Below, one piece after another: positions 30,001 through 45,000 of a DNA stretch of 64,000 bases. A model generated the notes under the pieces. The model was not told where the DNA came from, searched no databases, and saw only the letters and a list, made by a program, of their open reading frames with translations. The DNA comes from Streptomyces cucumeris. Its GTDB lineage: Bacteria; Actinomycetota; Actinomycetes; Streptomycetales; Streptomycetaceae. Within the stretch, counting starts at the first letter, position 1. Each line of letters opens with the position of its first letter. The translations under genes and the position numbers were made by a program. The stretch lies in assembly GCF_024295805.1 (NCBI RefSeq), contig NZ_JANCLX010000001.1, forward strand, positions 359,901-423,900, read 5' to 3'.

Positions 30001-33000
30001 CGTGCTCGCGGCCGCGGTCCGCTCCGCCGCGGACGGGGGCGCGGCGGTGGCGCTCGCGCGGGTCACGGACGGTCCGGACGGACTGCTGGGCCGTGCCCTG
30101 CTGGTCCGCCCGGACGGGACGTACGAGGGCACCCTCGGCGGTCCGGAGGGCGCCACCGCGGCCGACCGGGCGGCGCTGGACCGCGGTGCGGCGGGGCAGG
30201 CGCGCGCCCTGCTGGACGCCGGGCGGACCGCGAGCGTGGTCATCGGGGCCGAGGGCAGCCGCTGCGGCCGTCCGGTCACCCTGCTCGTGGAGTCCAGTGT
30301 GGCCCCGCCCCGGATGATCGTCTTCGGGGCGATCGACTTCGCGAGCGCCCTGGTGCGGATCGGGAAGTTCCTCGGGTACCACGTGACGGTCTGCGACGCC
30401 CGTCCGGTCTTCGCGGCGGCCCACCGGTTCCCCGAGGCCGACGAGGTGGTCGTCGACTGGCCGCACCGCTATCTGGAGACGACCGGGGTGGACACCAGGA
30501 CCGTGCTGTGCGTCCTCACCCACGACGCCAAGTTCGACGTCCCGCTGCTGGAGCGGGCGCTGCGGATGCCCGTCGGCTACGTCGGCGCGATGGGCTCCCG
30601 TCGCACCCACCGCGACCGGCTGCGACGGCTGCGCGAGGTGGGCCTGGGCGAACCGGAGCTGGCCCGGCTGCGCTCCCCGATCGGACTCGACCTCGGCGCC
30701 CACACCCCCGAGGAGACGGCGCTGTCCATCGCGGGGGAGATCGTCGCAAGCCGCCGGGGCGGCAGCGGGGTGCCGCTGACCGGCGCGCACACCCCCATCC
30801 ACCACGACGGGAGCCGCGCGAGCGCGGACCCGATCGGTTCGGTCGCCTGACGTTCATCCGATCTAAGGCCACTCCTGGGCGGGAAACCGGTACCGCCACC
30901 TGGCGTACGGCCGCGTTGCCGGGTGCGAGTTTCTGAGTGAGAGTCAGATTCGACCCGTCCGCCGCCCCTGGAGTGCACCTGTGCGTAGCAAGCGGAAAGC
31001 CCTCACCGCCCCGATGGCCGTCCTGGCCGCAACCGCCCTTCCCCTGCTGAGCAGTTCGGCCGTGCAGGCCGCCGCGCCCCAGGGCGTCGGCGAAGCGCTG
31101 CGCGGCAACCGCCTCTACACCCCGCCGCCCGAACGGGACCCCTACCGCCAGGTGTCCCAGCTCGCCTGGCGGGGCGAGAGCCGTGAGGCCAGAGGGATCC
31201 TGTCCATGGTGCGCACCCCCCAGGCCGTCTGGTACGGGGACGAGAGCCCCGAGGAGGTCGAGCGGACGGTCCGCACCACCACCCGCAGGGCCGAGCAGCG
31301 CGGCACACTGCCGGTGCTGACGCTGTACGACGTCCCCGGCCGGGACTGCGGCAGCTACTCCTCGGGCGGGGCGGGGAGCACCGCCGAGTACCAGGCGTGG
31401 ATCGACGCCGTCGCCCGCGGCATCGGGCAGCGCCCGGCGCTGGTGGTCCTGGAACCCGACTCGCTGGCGCTGCTTCCGTCGGACTGCGCGAAGAACGCGG
31501 TCGGGGGCGGGGACGGTGCCGGAGCGGCTGACGGGGACGGCGGCGAGCCGGAGGCGCAGGCCAGTACGCTGCCCGCCGAGGCGGACCCGGCCACCCCCGC
31601 GGACGGCCAGACCGCGGACGGCCAGTCCGAGGACACGGGCGCCGGGGCCGCGGCCACGGGCGAGGGGGAACTGCCCCCGCTGCCCGATCCGGGCATCCAG
31701 TCCGCCCCCGCCACCGGAGCCCCGTCGGACGCGCCCTCGGCGGCCGGGCAGCCGGCGGCGGAGAAGCCCGCCGCCGGACAGTCCCCGGCGCAGAGTCCGG
31801 CCGCCCAGACCCCGGCGGCGCAGAGCCCCGCGGCCGGGCAGACCGCCGCCCAGACGCCCGCGTCCCCGAAGCCCGCCGGAACCCAGGCCCCGGCGGCCCA
31901 GTCCCCTGCCGCCCAGACGCCCGCGGCGCGGGCCCCCGGAGCCCGGACACCGGCTCCTTCGGCCCCCGCGGCGGAGACGCCGGGCATCCTGCCCAGCCCC
32001 GAGCCCTCCGCCTCCGCGACGGCCGCTCCCGAACCGGCCCTCCCCGACCCCGACACCGACACCGGCAACCCGGAGGTCGTGGGCGACCCGGCCGACCTCA
32101 CCGACCCCGAGGGGCTCGACCAGCTCATCGACGGGGAGGACCCGAAGACCGCCGCCCGCTACTCCGAGATCAACTACGCGGTCGACGTCCTCACCGCACT
32201 CGACGAGACCTCCGTCTACCTGGACGCGGGCCACCCCGGCTGGCACTCCGTCAGCAGCATCGTGCCCCGGCTCCTCAAGGCCGGGGTCGACCGCGCGGCC
32301 GGCTTCGCGCTCAATGTCTCGCACTACCAGACCGACGCGGCCAACACCTGGTACGGACGGCTGATCTCCTCCTGTCTGGCCTACGCCGACGAGGGCGGGG
32401 ACCCCGCCGACTGCGCCGACCGCGACTGGTCGCAGCGCCGGGCGCGGGCCTGGGTCAAGGAGCACACCCCCGCCGACGCCTCGGGGCTGAAGCACTTCGT
32501 CACCGACACCAGCCGCAACGGCCAGGGCCCGTGGACCCCGACGGGCAGTGACCACAGCGATCCGCAGCCGTGGTGCAACCCGCCCGACCGGGGCCTGGGC
32601 GTCCGCCCGACCACCCGTACCGACGATCCGCTCCAGGACGCGGCGCTGTGGGTGAAGACCCCGGGCGAGTCCGACGGCCGGTGTCTGCGCGGCACGGCGG
32701 GGCCGGAGGACCCGGAGCGCGGCACGGTCGACCCCGAGGCCGGGGAGTGGTTCCCCGACCAGGCCCTGGAACTCGTACGGTTCGCCCGGCCCGCCGTGGA
32801 CTAGCGCGCGCCCCGGCTCGGCCCGTCGATCAGACGGGGTTCTTCCGGATGAGGGCGTCGACCAGGCCGGAGGCGGTGTTCGGAAAGTCCATCGGGACGA
32901 TGCCGAGCCCCGTCAAGACCTGGGTTCCGGCGCCCTCCAGGAAGCCCCTGACCTTCGGGTTGAGCCGGTCCGAGTTCCAGCGGGGCGGCAGCAGGGCCGC

Positions 33001-36000
33001 GGTGCTGACGTAGTTCATGAACAGCTTGCCGGGCTGCGCCACCGCCTTGCGGAACTGCGCCTCGATCTTCGGGTACTTCCCGAACGGCTCCGCCATGTAG
33101 TCGTCCTGGATGTCGAAGAGCTGGGCGTCGCCGTACCGGACGCCCGGCATCGCGCCGGAGTCGCCGAGCAGCACCACCCTGCCCCGGGACTCGCCCAGGG
33201 TGGGGAGGGTGGTGTCCAGGCGGAACAGTGAACGCCAGCCCTTGTCGAGATAGGTGTCGAAGATGCGGCGGAACTCCTCGGCGCTCTCCTCCGAGTACTC
33301 CTGCTTCACCCGCATCAGCACGGTCTCCGTCGGGTGCGCGGAGAGGAAGTCGCGGCAGGCGATGAGCACATCGTCGAAGTTGAGGTGCTGGTAGAAGGCG
33401 CCGTGGTGGATCGGGAAGGCGTTGTCGAAGGCGCGGCAGCGGATGTCCAGGAAGCGGATACCGCTGGTGAGCTGGTCGATGATGCCGGTGTTCTGGCATT
33501 CGGTCCACGGACCGCCGTGGCGGGCGCCGGAGTCATGGGTGCCGGGCAGGGTCAGCCGCTGGACGGGGGTCGCGTCCGGCACGGCGGACAGCCAGTCCTG
33601 CGGCGCGAGCCGCCGGGGCGGCGCCGCGACGGCCGTCGCGGTACCGCCCGCCGCGGATATCAGCCCTGCGGCGGAGATCGCTGCCGCACCCCTGAGGAAC
33701 CCTCGCCGGTCCATACCCACACTCCCGTCGCTTGTTACTCGCCCGTGTTACCCGTGCGTTCGGCACGTGTGGTCGGCATCGAAGCACAAGTCACCCCGAA
33801 AAGCTGCACGTTGGGAGGGAGCGTCAGAAGTGGTGGGGGTGGAGGACAGCGGCTGTCCGCAAGGGTCCGTACCGTGCGGGGTATGACGAACCCCGTGCTC
33901 GGTCCCCGCGCGCTCAACCGGGCGCTGCTGGAGCGGCAACTGCTGCTGAACCCCTCGGCGTCCCGCTCGCCTCTCGAGACCATCGAGTGGCTGGTCGGTA
34001 TGCAGTCACAGGCGCCGGGCGCGCCGTACCTGGGGCTGTGGACCCGGCTCGACGGCTTCTCCTTCGGCGAGCTGGAAACGCTGATGACCGAGCGTCAGGT
34101 GACCCGGATGGTGCTGATGCGTGGCACCGTGCACCTGGTGAGCGCGGCGGACGCGCTGCTCCTGCGCCCGCTGGTGCAGCCGATGCTGGACCGGACGTTC
34201 CGGCAGAACGCCTTCGCCCGCGCGGTGAGCGGGGTGGAGCGGGACGAGGTGGTGGCGGTGGGGCGGGAGCTGCTGGGCCGTGCGGCCCTGGGCCCCGCCG
34301 AGCTGCGCCGGGAGCTGGGCGCGCGCTGGCCGGAGGTGGACCCCGGCGCGCTGGTGAACGCGCTGCGGCTGTGGGCGCCGCTGGTCCAGGTGCCACCGCG
34401 CGGGCTGTGGAGCCGCGGCGGCGGCCCCCGCTACGCCACCGTGGAGGACTGGCTCGGACGGCCGATGGAGAGCGGGTCCCCGGCCGCCGCCCTGGAGGCC
34501 GTGGTGCTGCGCTATCTCGCGGCGTTCGGGCCCGCGACCGTGGCCGACGTCCAGAAGTGGTGCGGGCTGACCGGGCTGCGCGAGGTGGTGGACCGGCTGC
34601 GGCCGGGTCTGCGGACCTTCCGCGACGAGGGCGGGCGCGAACTGTACGACGTCCCCGGTGCGCCGCTGCCGGATCCCGCGACACCGGTTCCGGCGCGGCT
34701 GGTGGCCGACTTCGACAATCTGCTGCTCTCGCACGCCGACCGCGCCCGGGTGCTGGACGACGCCTACCGGACGCGGGTGATGGGGGTCAACGGCGTGGTG
34801 CGCGGCACGATCCTGGTGGACGGCTTCGTCGGCGGGATCTGGGGGATCGAACGGACCGGCAAGGGCGACCGCGCCTCGGCCACCCTCACGGTCTCCCCGT
34901 TCGTCCCGCTGTCCGCCGACGACGGCGAGGCGCTGGAGGCCCAGGGCGCCCGGTTGCTCACCGCCTCCGACCCCTCGGCCGCCGTCCGTGCGGTGCGGAT
35001 CGGGCCCCCGGCGCCCTGAGCCCCGGGGCCCCTCGGCCTGGTGGGCGCGTCATCCCCGCCGTGCCAGCTCCTCGACCTGCGCGTGCAGTTGGGGCACATA
35101 GTCCTCGGACTCCGGCTTCATCAGCACGCTGCGCAGGATCCGCGCCCCCTCGGCGTCGGCGGCCAGCTTGGGGTGGCGGCCCGTGAACGCCTGGGCGTCG
35201 GCCCGGAGCGTGGAGAGGAAGACGGGGGCCTCGCCGGTCATTCCGTCCTGGAGGATCCGGGCCGAGGCGCGGTCGATCGCGGAGAGCGCGGGCGGGTCGG
35301 TCACCGGGAAGTAGCTGACGATGTCCAGCTCCGGCGGCTGGTACAGGTCCAGCAGCTCCGAGCCCTCGATCAGCTCCGCCCAGGTGAGCGCGGCCCGCCG
35401 GCCGGCCGCCAGCACCTGCCCGAGACCCTCCGGGGTGGGCGGCAGCAACTGGAAGGTGAGCCAGAGCGCGGCGGCCGAGGCCCCGGCGCGTGAGCACTCC
35501 AGGCTGATCTCACCGAGGTGGAGTTCCTCGGAGGTGAAATAGGTGTACGGGGAGTCATGCAGATAGAACCGGCCGACCTCCGGATCGGCGAACAGCACCG
35601 CCCCGCAGCCGTAGGGCTGGAGCCCGTGCTTGTGCGGATCGACGACGATCGAGTCGCATCGCGCGATCGCCCGCCAGGGCGCCTCCGCCAGCCCCGCCGT
35701 ACCCTCCGCCCCGGCCAGCAGGGTGAAGAACCCGCCGTAGGCGGCGTCCACATGGATCCGTACGCCGTAGCGCTCGCGCAGCGCCAGCGCCTCGTCGATG
35801 GGGTCGATCGCGCCGAGGCCGGTGGTGCCCGCGGTGAGCACGACGGTGCCCACCCGGCCCGTGGCCAGCAGCTCCTCCAGTGCGTCGAGGTCGATCCGGC
35901 CCCGGCCGTCGGTGGGCACGGCATGCCCCTCGACACCCAGCACCCCGCACATCCGCCCGTGGGTGTAGTGCGCCTCGGCGCTGTAGGCGACACCCCGGTC

Positions 36001-39000
36001 GGGGTGCAGCTCCCGGGCGACGAACAGCGCCTCCAGATTGGCCACGGTGCCGCTGGTGGTGAGGTGGCCCAGATGGGTCCCATAGCCGAACATCGCGGCG
36101 AGCTGCTCCACCACCTCCCGCTCCATCCGCGCGGTGGCCGGTCCGCCGTCCAGCGCGTGGTTGTTGGGGTTGATCTGCATGGCGGTGAGGTAGCCGACCA
36201 TGGCGGCGGGGTGCGGGGGTTTGAGCATCTGCCCCGCGTAGCGGGGGTGGAAGAAGGGGTAGTTCTCCTTCAGCCGCTCGGTGAAGGTGCCGAACACCTC
36301 GGCGAACCGGTCGTCGTCGATCTCCAGCGACGGATGTGAGGGGAAGGGGCCGTACCCCTGCGCCCACTCGCGGTTCGCCTCCACGGCCCGGCCGAGCCAG
36401 TGTCCCAGGTCCATTCGGTGTCCGGCCTTCCCTCGCGCACGATGGGGATGTTTGGAGTCAAACGTATGTTCCCGCCGGGTCGGCTGGCAACCATGCCGCC
36501 GGTGCCGGGGCCCGGCGCGCTCAGAGCCAGTCGCGGCGTTTGAAGATCACGTAGAGGCTGACGCACACCGCCGCCATCAGCAGCACCGCGAACGGGTAGC
36601 CCAGCGCCCAGTGCAGCTCCGGCATGTGGTCGAAGTTCATCCCGTAGATCGTGCCCACCAGGGTCGGCGCGAAGAGGATGGCCGCCCACGCGGAGATCTT
36701 CTTGACCTCCTCGTTCTGCTCGAACCCGGCCTCGGCGAGCGCCCGCATCTCGGCGTTCTGCTGCTGGGTCACCAGGGTGGCGTTGACCGCCAGGATGTCG
36801 GTGAGCGCCGAGCGGAAGCCGTCCACCCGCTCGCTGGTGTGGGTGACATGGTCGGCGACGTCCCGCAGGTAGCGCTGGAGCTCCTCGTCCGTGCCGTACT
36901 TGTCGAACCCGGCCATCAGCCCGCGCAACATCCCCACCAGGGGGCGGGTGGCGCGCTGGAACTCGACCATCTCGCGGGAGAGTTCATAGATCCGGCGGGA
37001 CACCTCGGGGTCGCCCCGGAACACCTCGGTCTCGATCTCGTCGATGTCGTTCTGCACGCCCGCGACGACCGGGGCGTAGCCGTCCACCACCGCGTCCAGG
37101 ATCGCGTACAGCACCGCCTCCGGGCCCAGCGCCAGCAGCTCGGGTGTCGACTCCATCCGGGTGCGCACCGCGGACAGGTCCGGGGCGGCGCCGTGCCGGA
37201 CGGTGATCACGAAGTCCGGGCCCACGAAGATGTGCAGCTCGCCGAAGTCGACCTCCTCCGGCGCGTCCAGGTAGCGCGCGGCGCGCAGCACCACGAAGAG
37301 GGTTTCGCCGTAGCGCTCCAGCTTGGGGCGCTGATGCGCCTCCATCGCGTCCTCGATGGCCAGTTTGTGCAGGTCGAACTCCTCGGCCAGCGACAGCAGC
37401 TCCGCCTCCGACGGCCGGTACAGCCCGATCCACGCCATCGCGCCCGGCTGCTCGCGCAGCCGCCGGTAGGTGGCGGCCAGGGTGGTGGGCGAGCCGACGC
37501 GGCGGCCCCCGCGGTAGACCGCGGCGTCCACCACGCTCCGCTCGTCCTCGGCGGGCGCGCCGCCGGAGGCCGCCGGGACCGGTTCGCCGCGCGGCGGACC
37601 GGGGTGGTGGGGGCCGGGGGAGGAGCGCGCGGCGGAGTCCGTCTCGCGGGCGGCGGTGGGGCGCAGCCACGGGTATCGCCTCGGGGGCCGCGGGGTGCGG
37701 GAGGAGCGCTCGGACATGGCGGGTCCTTTACGGGGGAGCGGGCGCGGGAGCGGGGTGTCGGGCACACCGCCGGGCACCGCCACCGGACCGGTCAGAACAG
37801 CCGGGCCGGGGTGGCGCCGCGCGGCGTACGACTGGGAGGTTCACCGTGCATCGCGGACCTCACCTCCTCGTCGCGGGCACGCGGGCGCAGAGCACTGACC
37901 ACAGTGCAGGATATCCCTCCCCGGGCTCCCGGGCTCGTGGACGATGCACCCGCGCGACTCCGCGCGCGGCCGCCACCCCCTGGCCCCGCGGCATGGGCCC
38001 GGTGGGACGGTGCGGGCACGGCCTACGGGAGGAGGCCCGCGCGGCGGGCTTCGACCACTGCGTGGAGGCGGGTGTGCGCTCCCAGTTTGCGCATCGAGGA
38101 GCGCAGATAGCTCTTCACCGTCTCCGGCCGCACCCCCAGCCGCTCCGCCGCCGCGGAATTGGTGGCGCCGGACGCCACGCACGCCAGGACGTCCACCTCG
38201 CGCGGTGACAGCTCCACCCGTGCGCGGGCCGGTGGCGTCCGGTCGCCGCCCGTGGAGGCGCGGGCCAGGCGTCCGCAGGCCCGGAGGATCTCCTGGCGCA
38301 GCTGTGGATCGGGCACCCGCTGTGCCAGGGCCCGCAGATCGACATGGGCCTCGCGCACCTCCTCCCACCGCGCCGGATCCGGCTCCGCCTCCGGTACGGG
38401 CCGCTGGGCCACGTCCATCAGCCGCTCCGCCTCGTCCCGCACCGCGAGCGACTGCTCCAGTTCGCGCGCCGCCCCCACCGCGGCGCTCAGCGCGCGGTCG
38501 CCGAGCACCAGCGGCTGGCGCAGCGCGCCGTAGAGCACCCCGCGGATCCGGCCGCGCACCACCACCGGTACCGCGAGCATCGAGCGCAGCCCCTCGGCGC
38601 CCACCGCCGCGTCGTACTCATGGCTGATCACCCGCGAGGCGGGGTAGTCGGCCACCGAGATCGGCCGGGACATGGTGAGCACCTTGCCGCCCAGGCCGTT
38701 CCCGGCGGTGATGGCGAGTCCGCGCAGGGCGGAGGTGGTGGTGCCGGTGAGTTCGGAGATGCGGAACTGCCGTGAGCCCGCGAACAGTCCGCCGAACGCC
38801 ACGGGCAATCCACCGCTCCGCCGCATCCGCAGCAGCGATGTCCGTACGTCGACGGTCCGGTCCGAATCCGCCACGGCCACCTCCCCGAAATACCGCCACC
38901 CCCGTCCGGGGGTGGTGAGACTCAGATCACCCGTCGCACGATGCTAGCGAGCGGTACGGCAATCAGGAGGACATGTGACAGCAAACAGTCCGTCTCGCGA

Positions 39001-42000
39001 CTTCCGCGGGGCACGGGACTTCCTGCTCGACCACCGGGAGGACTACGCGGCGGCGTACCGGGGATTCGCCTGGCCGCGCCCGGAACGCTTCAACTGGGCG
39101 CTCGACTGGTTCGACCGCATCGCCGAGGGAAACGACCGCACCGCTCTGCACATCGTCGAGGAAGACCGCACCGAGACCCGAGTGAGCTTCGAGGTGATGC
39201 GCCGCCGCTCGGACCGGGCGGCGGGCTGGCTGCGCGACCTCGGGGTCGAGGCGGGCGACCGCGTCGTGGTGATGCTCGGCAACCAGCGCGAGCTGTGGGA
39301 GACCGCGCTCGCGGCGATGAAGCTGCGCGCCGTCGTCATCCCGGCCACCCCGCTGCTGGGCCCGGTCGACCTGGTCGACCGCATCGAGCGCGGCCGGGCC
39401 CGGCATGTGATCGTCCGGGCCGGGGACACGGACAAGTTCGACGAGGTGCCGGGCGACTACACCCGGATCTCGGTCGGCGGACTGCGCGAGGGCTGGCTCG
39501 CCTACGAGGACGCCGGGACGGCCGAGATCACGGGGGACGAGGCGCCGGACGAGCCGTTCGTGCCCGACGGGCCGACCCTCGCCGACGACCCGCTGATGCT
39601 GTACTTCACCTCCGGGACCACCGCCCGCCCCAAACTCGTCGCGCACACCCATGTCTCGTACCCGATCGGCCATCTGGCGACGATGTACTGGATCGGGCTG
39701 CGGCCGGGCGACGTCCACCTCAACATCTCCTCCCCGGGCTGGGCCAAGCACGCCTGGTCCAACCTCTTCGCTCCGTGGAACGCCGAGGCGACGGTCTTCA
39801 TCCACAACTACAAGAGGTTCGACGCCACCCGGCTGATGGAGGAGATGGACCGCTGTGCCGTCACCACGTTCTGCGCACCGCCCACGGTCTGGCGGATGCT
39901 GATCCAGGCCGATCTCACCCAGCTGCGCAACCCCCCGCGCGAGGCGGTGGCCGCGGGCGAGCCGCTCAACCCCGAGGTGATCGAGCACGTCCGGCGGGAC
40001 TGGGGGGTCACCATCCGGGACGGCTTCGGCCAGACCGAGACCGCCGTCCAGGTGGCCAACACCCCCGGCCAGCCGCTGAAGACCGGTTCGATGGGACGGC
40101 CCACCCCCGGTTTCTCGGTCGTCCTGCTGGACCCGGTCAGCGGACGGCCCGCCGACGAGGGCGAGATCTGTCTGGACCTCACCGGGCCCGGCGGCCGTCC
40201 GGTCGGTCTGATGACGGGGTACGAGGGCGACGAGGAGCGCACCGCCGAGGCCACCGCGGACGGGTACTACCGCACCGGTGACATCGGCGCGCGCGACGCC
40301 GACGGCTACATCACCTACATCGGCCGCGCCGATGATGTGTTCAAGGCGTCCGACTACAAGATCTCCCCGTTCGAGCTGGAGAGCGCGCTGCTGGAGCACG
40401 AGGCGGTGGCCGAGGCCGCCGTGGTGCCCGCGCCGGATCCCATCCGGCTGGCCGTGCCCAAGGCGTACATCGTGCTGGCCGAGGGCTGGGAGCCAGGACC
40501 CGACACCGCCAAGGCGCTGTTCGCCCACTCCCGCGCGGTGCTGGCCCCCTACAAGCGGGTCCGCCGCCTGGAGTTCGCCGAGCTGCCCAAGACCGTCTCC
40601 GGCAAGATCCGCCGCATCGAGCTGCGCGAGGCCACCGCGCGCGGTGACGGCACCGAGTTCCACGAAGAGGGCTGAGCCCTCATGACCGCCTCCCCCACAC
40701 GTCCCGACGAGGAGACCCCATGACCGCCCCGCCGTCCGGCCCACCGGCCCCGCCCGCCCTGTCGTACGCCAGCGGTACGGGTGAGGTGCCGCTGCTGGGC
40801 GACACCATCGGCGCCAACCTGGCCCGTATCGTCGAGCGGTTCGGCGGCCGCGACGCGCTGGTGGACATCCCCTCCGGCCGCCGCTGGACCTACGCCGAGT
40901 TCGGCCGGGCCGTCGAGGCGGTCGCGCTCGGGCTGATGGCCAGGGGCGTGGGCAAGGGCGACCGGGTCGGCATCTGGGCCATCAACTGCCCCGAATGGGT
41001 CCTGGTGCAGTACGCCACCGCCCGCATCGGCGCCATCATGGTGAACATCAACCCGGCCTACCGGGTCCATGAACTGCGCTACGTCCTGCGGCAGGCCGGG
41101 ATCTCCGTCCTGGTCTCCTCCACCGAGCACAAGACCAGCGACTACCGCCGCATGGTCGAGCAGGTGCGCACCGACTGCCCCGCCCTGCGGGATGTGGTCT
41201 ACATCGATGACCCCACCTGGGACGCTCTGGTGGGCTCGGGCGCCGAGGTGCCGCCCTCGGAGCTGGCCGAGCGGGAGGCCGGGCTCTCCTGCGACGACCC
41301 GGTCAACATCCAGTACACCTCGGGCACCACCGGCTTCCCCAAGGGCGCCACCCTCTCCCACCACAACATCCTCAACAACGGCTACTTCGTGGGGGAGATG
41401 GTCGGCTACACCCATCTGGACCGGGTCTGTCTGCCGGTCCCCTTCTACCACTGCTTCGGCATGGTCATGGGCAACCTGGGCGCCACCAGCCACGGCGCCT
41501 GCATCGTCATCCCCGCCCCGGCCTTCGACCCCGCGGCCACCCTCTCGGCCGTCGAGCGGGAGCGCTGCACCTCGCTGTACGGCGTGCCCACGATGTTCAT
41601 CGCGGAGCTGAACCTTCCCGACTTCGGCACCTTCGACCTCTCCTCGCTGCGCACCGGGATCATGGCGGGCTCGCCCTGTCCGGTGGAGGTGATGCGGCGG
41701 GTGGTCTCCGAGATGCATATGGCCGAGGTGTCCATCTGCTACGGCATGACCGAGACCTCACCGGTGTCCACCCAGACCCGGCGCGATGACGACCTGGAGC
41801 GCCGTACCGGCACCGTCGGCCGGGTGATGCCGCATGTCGAGGTGAAGGTGGTCGACCCCACCACCGGGGTGACCGTTCCCCGCGGCACCCGGGGGGAGCT
41901 GTGCACCCGCGGCTACTCGGTGATGCTCGGCTACTGGCAGGAGCCGGATCTGACCGCCGAGGCGATCGACAGCGCGCGCTGGATGCACACCGGCGACCTC

Positions 42001-45000
42001 GCGGTGATGGGTGAGGACGGCTACGTCCAGATCGTCGGCCGGATCAAGGACATGATCATCCGGGGCGGGGAGAACGTGTACCCCCGGGAGATCGAGGAGT
42101 TCCTGTACACCCACCCCAAGATCGCCGATGTACAGGTCGTGGGGGTGCCCGACGAGAAGTACGGCGAGGAGATCATGGCCTGCGTCATCCTGACGGACGG
42201 CGCCGAGGATCTCACCCGCGATGAACTCGCCCACTTCTGCCGGGGACGGCTCGCCCACTACAAGGTGCCCCGCTATCTGCGGCTGATGGACGCCTTCCCG
42301 ATGACGGTCAGCGGCAAGGTCCGCAAGGTGGAGCTGCGCGAGACCGGCGCCCGTGAGCTCGATCCGCTTCCGGAGGCCCAGCCGGCGCCGCGCTGAACGG
42401 CGGCGCCGGCCGCGGCGGTCACTGCCCTGCGGTGGGCAGACACCCCTTCACACCGGTCTCCGCGCCCCGGTTGAAGGCCGACACCCGCTGGGTGGCGTCA
42501 CCGTGGTCGGAGGTGTTGGTCCAGGGCGTCTTGTCCGCGAGCGCGGTCAGGGCGTCGGCCAGTTCCTCGGTGTCGCCGTCCTCGAAGGTGAGGGTCTTGT
42601 CGCGGGCGGCGCCGAACAGCACCGCCCCGGCCAGACAGTCGGCCTGGAGCTCACGGGCCATGTCGACCAGGCCCGCGTCCAGCCGGTTCTGGACGGCGTG
42701 CCCCCACTCATGGGCGATGACCAGGTACACCCAGGCGTCGCCCCGCTGGTGGCCCCAGCGCATCAGGTCCATGTCCCACGCTATGAAGTCCCCGGCGGGG
42801 CAGTAGACCGCGTTGTCGTCCGGCAGCGGTTCGGAGCCGCAGGCGGGGACGTCCGGCGCGGCGCCGTCGTACGCGCCCTGCACCCGCGGGGGGCCGTAGG
42901 CGCCGGTGAAGAACTCGGACCAGTGGGTGGACCAGTAGGCGGTGGTGACCGACACCGCGGCCTGGATGTCGCCCTCCACGGTCTCCGAGCCGCCCCCGCC
43001 GCCGCTCGCAGAGCTCTGGCCCACCGGCCCCGGGGAGGTGCCGGGCGGGGTACCGGCCGGAGTCGTGGCCGGGGTGCCGCCCGACGTAGCGCCCGGGGTG
43101 GTCGTCATGGGTCCGGGGGAATTGCCGGAGGGACGCGGCGACGGGGTGTCGCCCCCGCATCCGGTGGTGAGCAGCAGGGTCATGGTGGTGAGAAGGGCGG
43201 CGGATAATCTGAGGTACCACGGAGCAGCCATCGTTCGCCTCCGGCCGGTCGTGCGGATGGGACGGGTGAGCCAGTGAACGGTGGAGGGTGGCTGTCTCAA
43301 CGGAAGCGTTCACCGGTCATGAGCGCAAGCCCAGGCGCTGCACGAAGTCGCGGATGGCCGCCGCCACCGCGTCCGGCCGCTCCAGCAGCATCGCGTGGGT
43401 GGCGTCGAGCCCGCGGACCGTGAGGAGGGGCCGTTCGGCGGCGAGCGCCGTGAGCTCCCGGTCCAGCCCCTTGACGTAGGCCGCCATCAGCTCGTCGTAC
43501 CAGGCCAGTTGGTCACCCTGATCCGCCAGCCGTCCGGCGCGCACCACCAGCAGCGGACGGGTCGTCCGGCGGTAGACGGCGAACAGGTCCAGCTCGTCCA
43601 TGGCGTCGAGCATCTCCAGGGCACGCTCCCGCTCGGGACGCAGCACCAGCCGCCCGTCGGCGGTCCCGGCCAGTGCGCGCCGCCGCCCTTCCGCCAGCAG
43701 CCCGGGCGCGAACCCCAACTGCTCCGCCATGGCGCTCTCGTAGGCACGGACCGCGTCCAGCCCCTCGGGCGGAAAGGTCCGGCCCGCGCCCGCCCGGCTG
43801 ACGTCATGGGCGCGCGCCAGCCGTTCGCGCACGGTCTCCGGGTCCAGACCGGTGTACATCCCGGGCCGCCCCTGCCCGAAGCCGTCGAGGTTGACCGCGC
43901 CGGGGGTACGGGGGCGGGCATCGGCGTACAGGACGGCCAGCATGCCGCCGAGCGAATGGCCCACCGGCAGCGCGTCCGGGATGCCGAAGGCATCCAGCAC
44001 GGCCCCGATGTCGTCGAGCACGGCGGGGACCGCCCATGGACCGGAGCCCGCCGAGGAGTGGCCGTGGGCGCGCAGGTCCATCGCGATGACGCGGTGGTCC
44101 GCGGCCAGTCGGGCCGCGGCGCCCGACCAGTCGGCGAGCGTACGGCCGACGCCGTGGAGCAGCAGCAGCGTGGGGCCGCTGCCGCCGTGGTCGCGGACGG
44201 CCAGCTCCATGTCGTTCAGCCGTCCGGCGGCCCCGTCCGGATCAGCGCGTCCGCCGGGTCGTTCACCGGCTGTGGAGTGCCGGTCAGATCCATGACGAAC
44301 AGCGGGACGCACAGCGCGTCGCCGCGCGCCCGCGCCTCCCGGGCGTAACCGGCCAGCGAGAAGAACACGCCCAGGGCCGACCGCTGGAGTCCGTGCAGCC
44401 ACAGGCATTCGACCCCCCGCAGCCCCGCGGGGCGGGTGGAGGGATCGATCCGGGCGACCAGGCCCGTGCCGCAGAGGTCCACCCCGGCGTCCGGGTCCTC
44501 CGGCCGGCGCGGGTCGGTGAAGCCGAGCCACCTCAGATACTGGGCGGCGGCGGTGACCGCGTCCCCGGCGGTGCGGATCGTCACCGGCCGGAAGGCCGGG
44601 CGGGCCACCGCCGGACGGGACGGCGGGGAGGCCGTCGCGGGGCCGGGCCGCTGGGGCGCGACGGGGGCCGGGGGAGTGACCGGGACCCGCAGCAGCACCC
44701 CGCAGCCGCAGCCGAACTCCGGCTGTGGCCAGTGGCCCTGGCGGCCGCACGACGGACAGTCGACGACCACCCAGATGTCCTGCCAGGTGCGATGGCCGAT
44801 CTCCTCGGGCGCCCCGTCGCGCAGCACGGGAAGGGTGAGCGGCGCACCGCAGGAACAGGGGAAGGTCGGCGGGGTGAAGGACTGCTCGCGACGGCACGCG
44901 GGGCAGCGCACCGGCACGCTGTCGGTCATCTCGGGGCTCCGGGAGATCCATGGGGACGGACGGGGCGGTCGTGCCCATGCTCCATGAAGCGGTCGGCCGG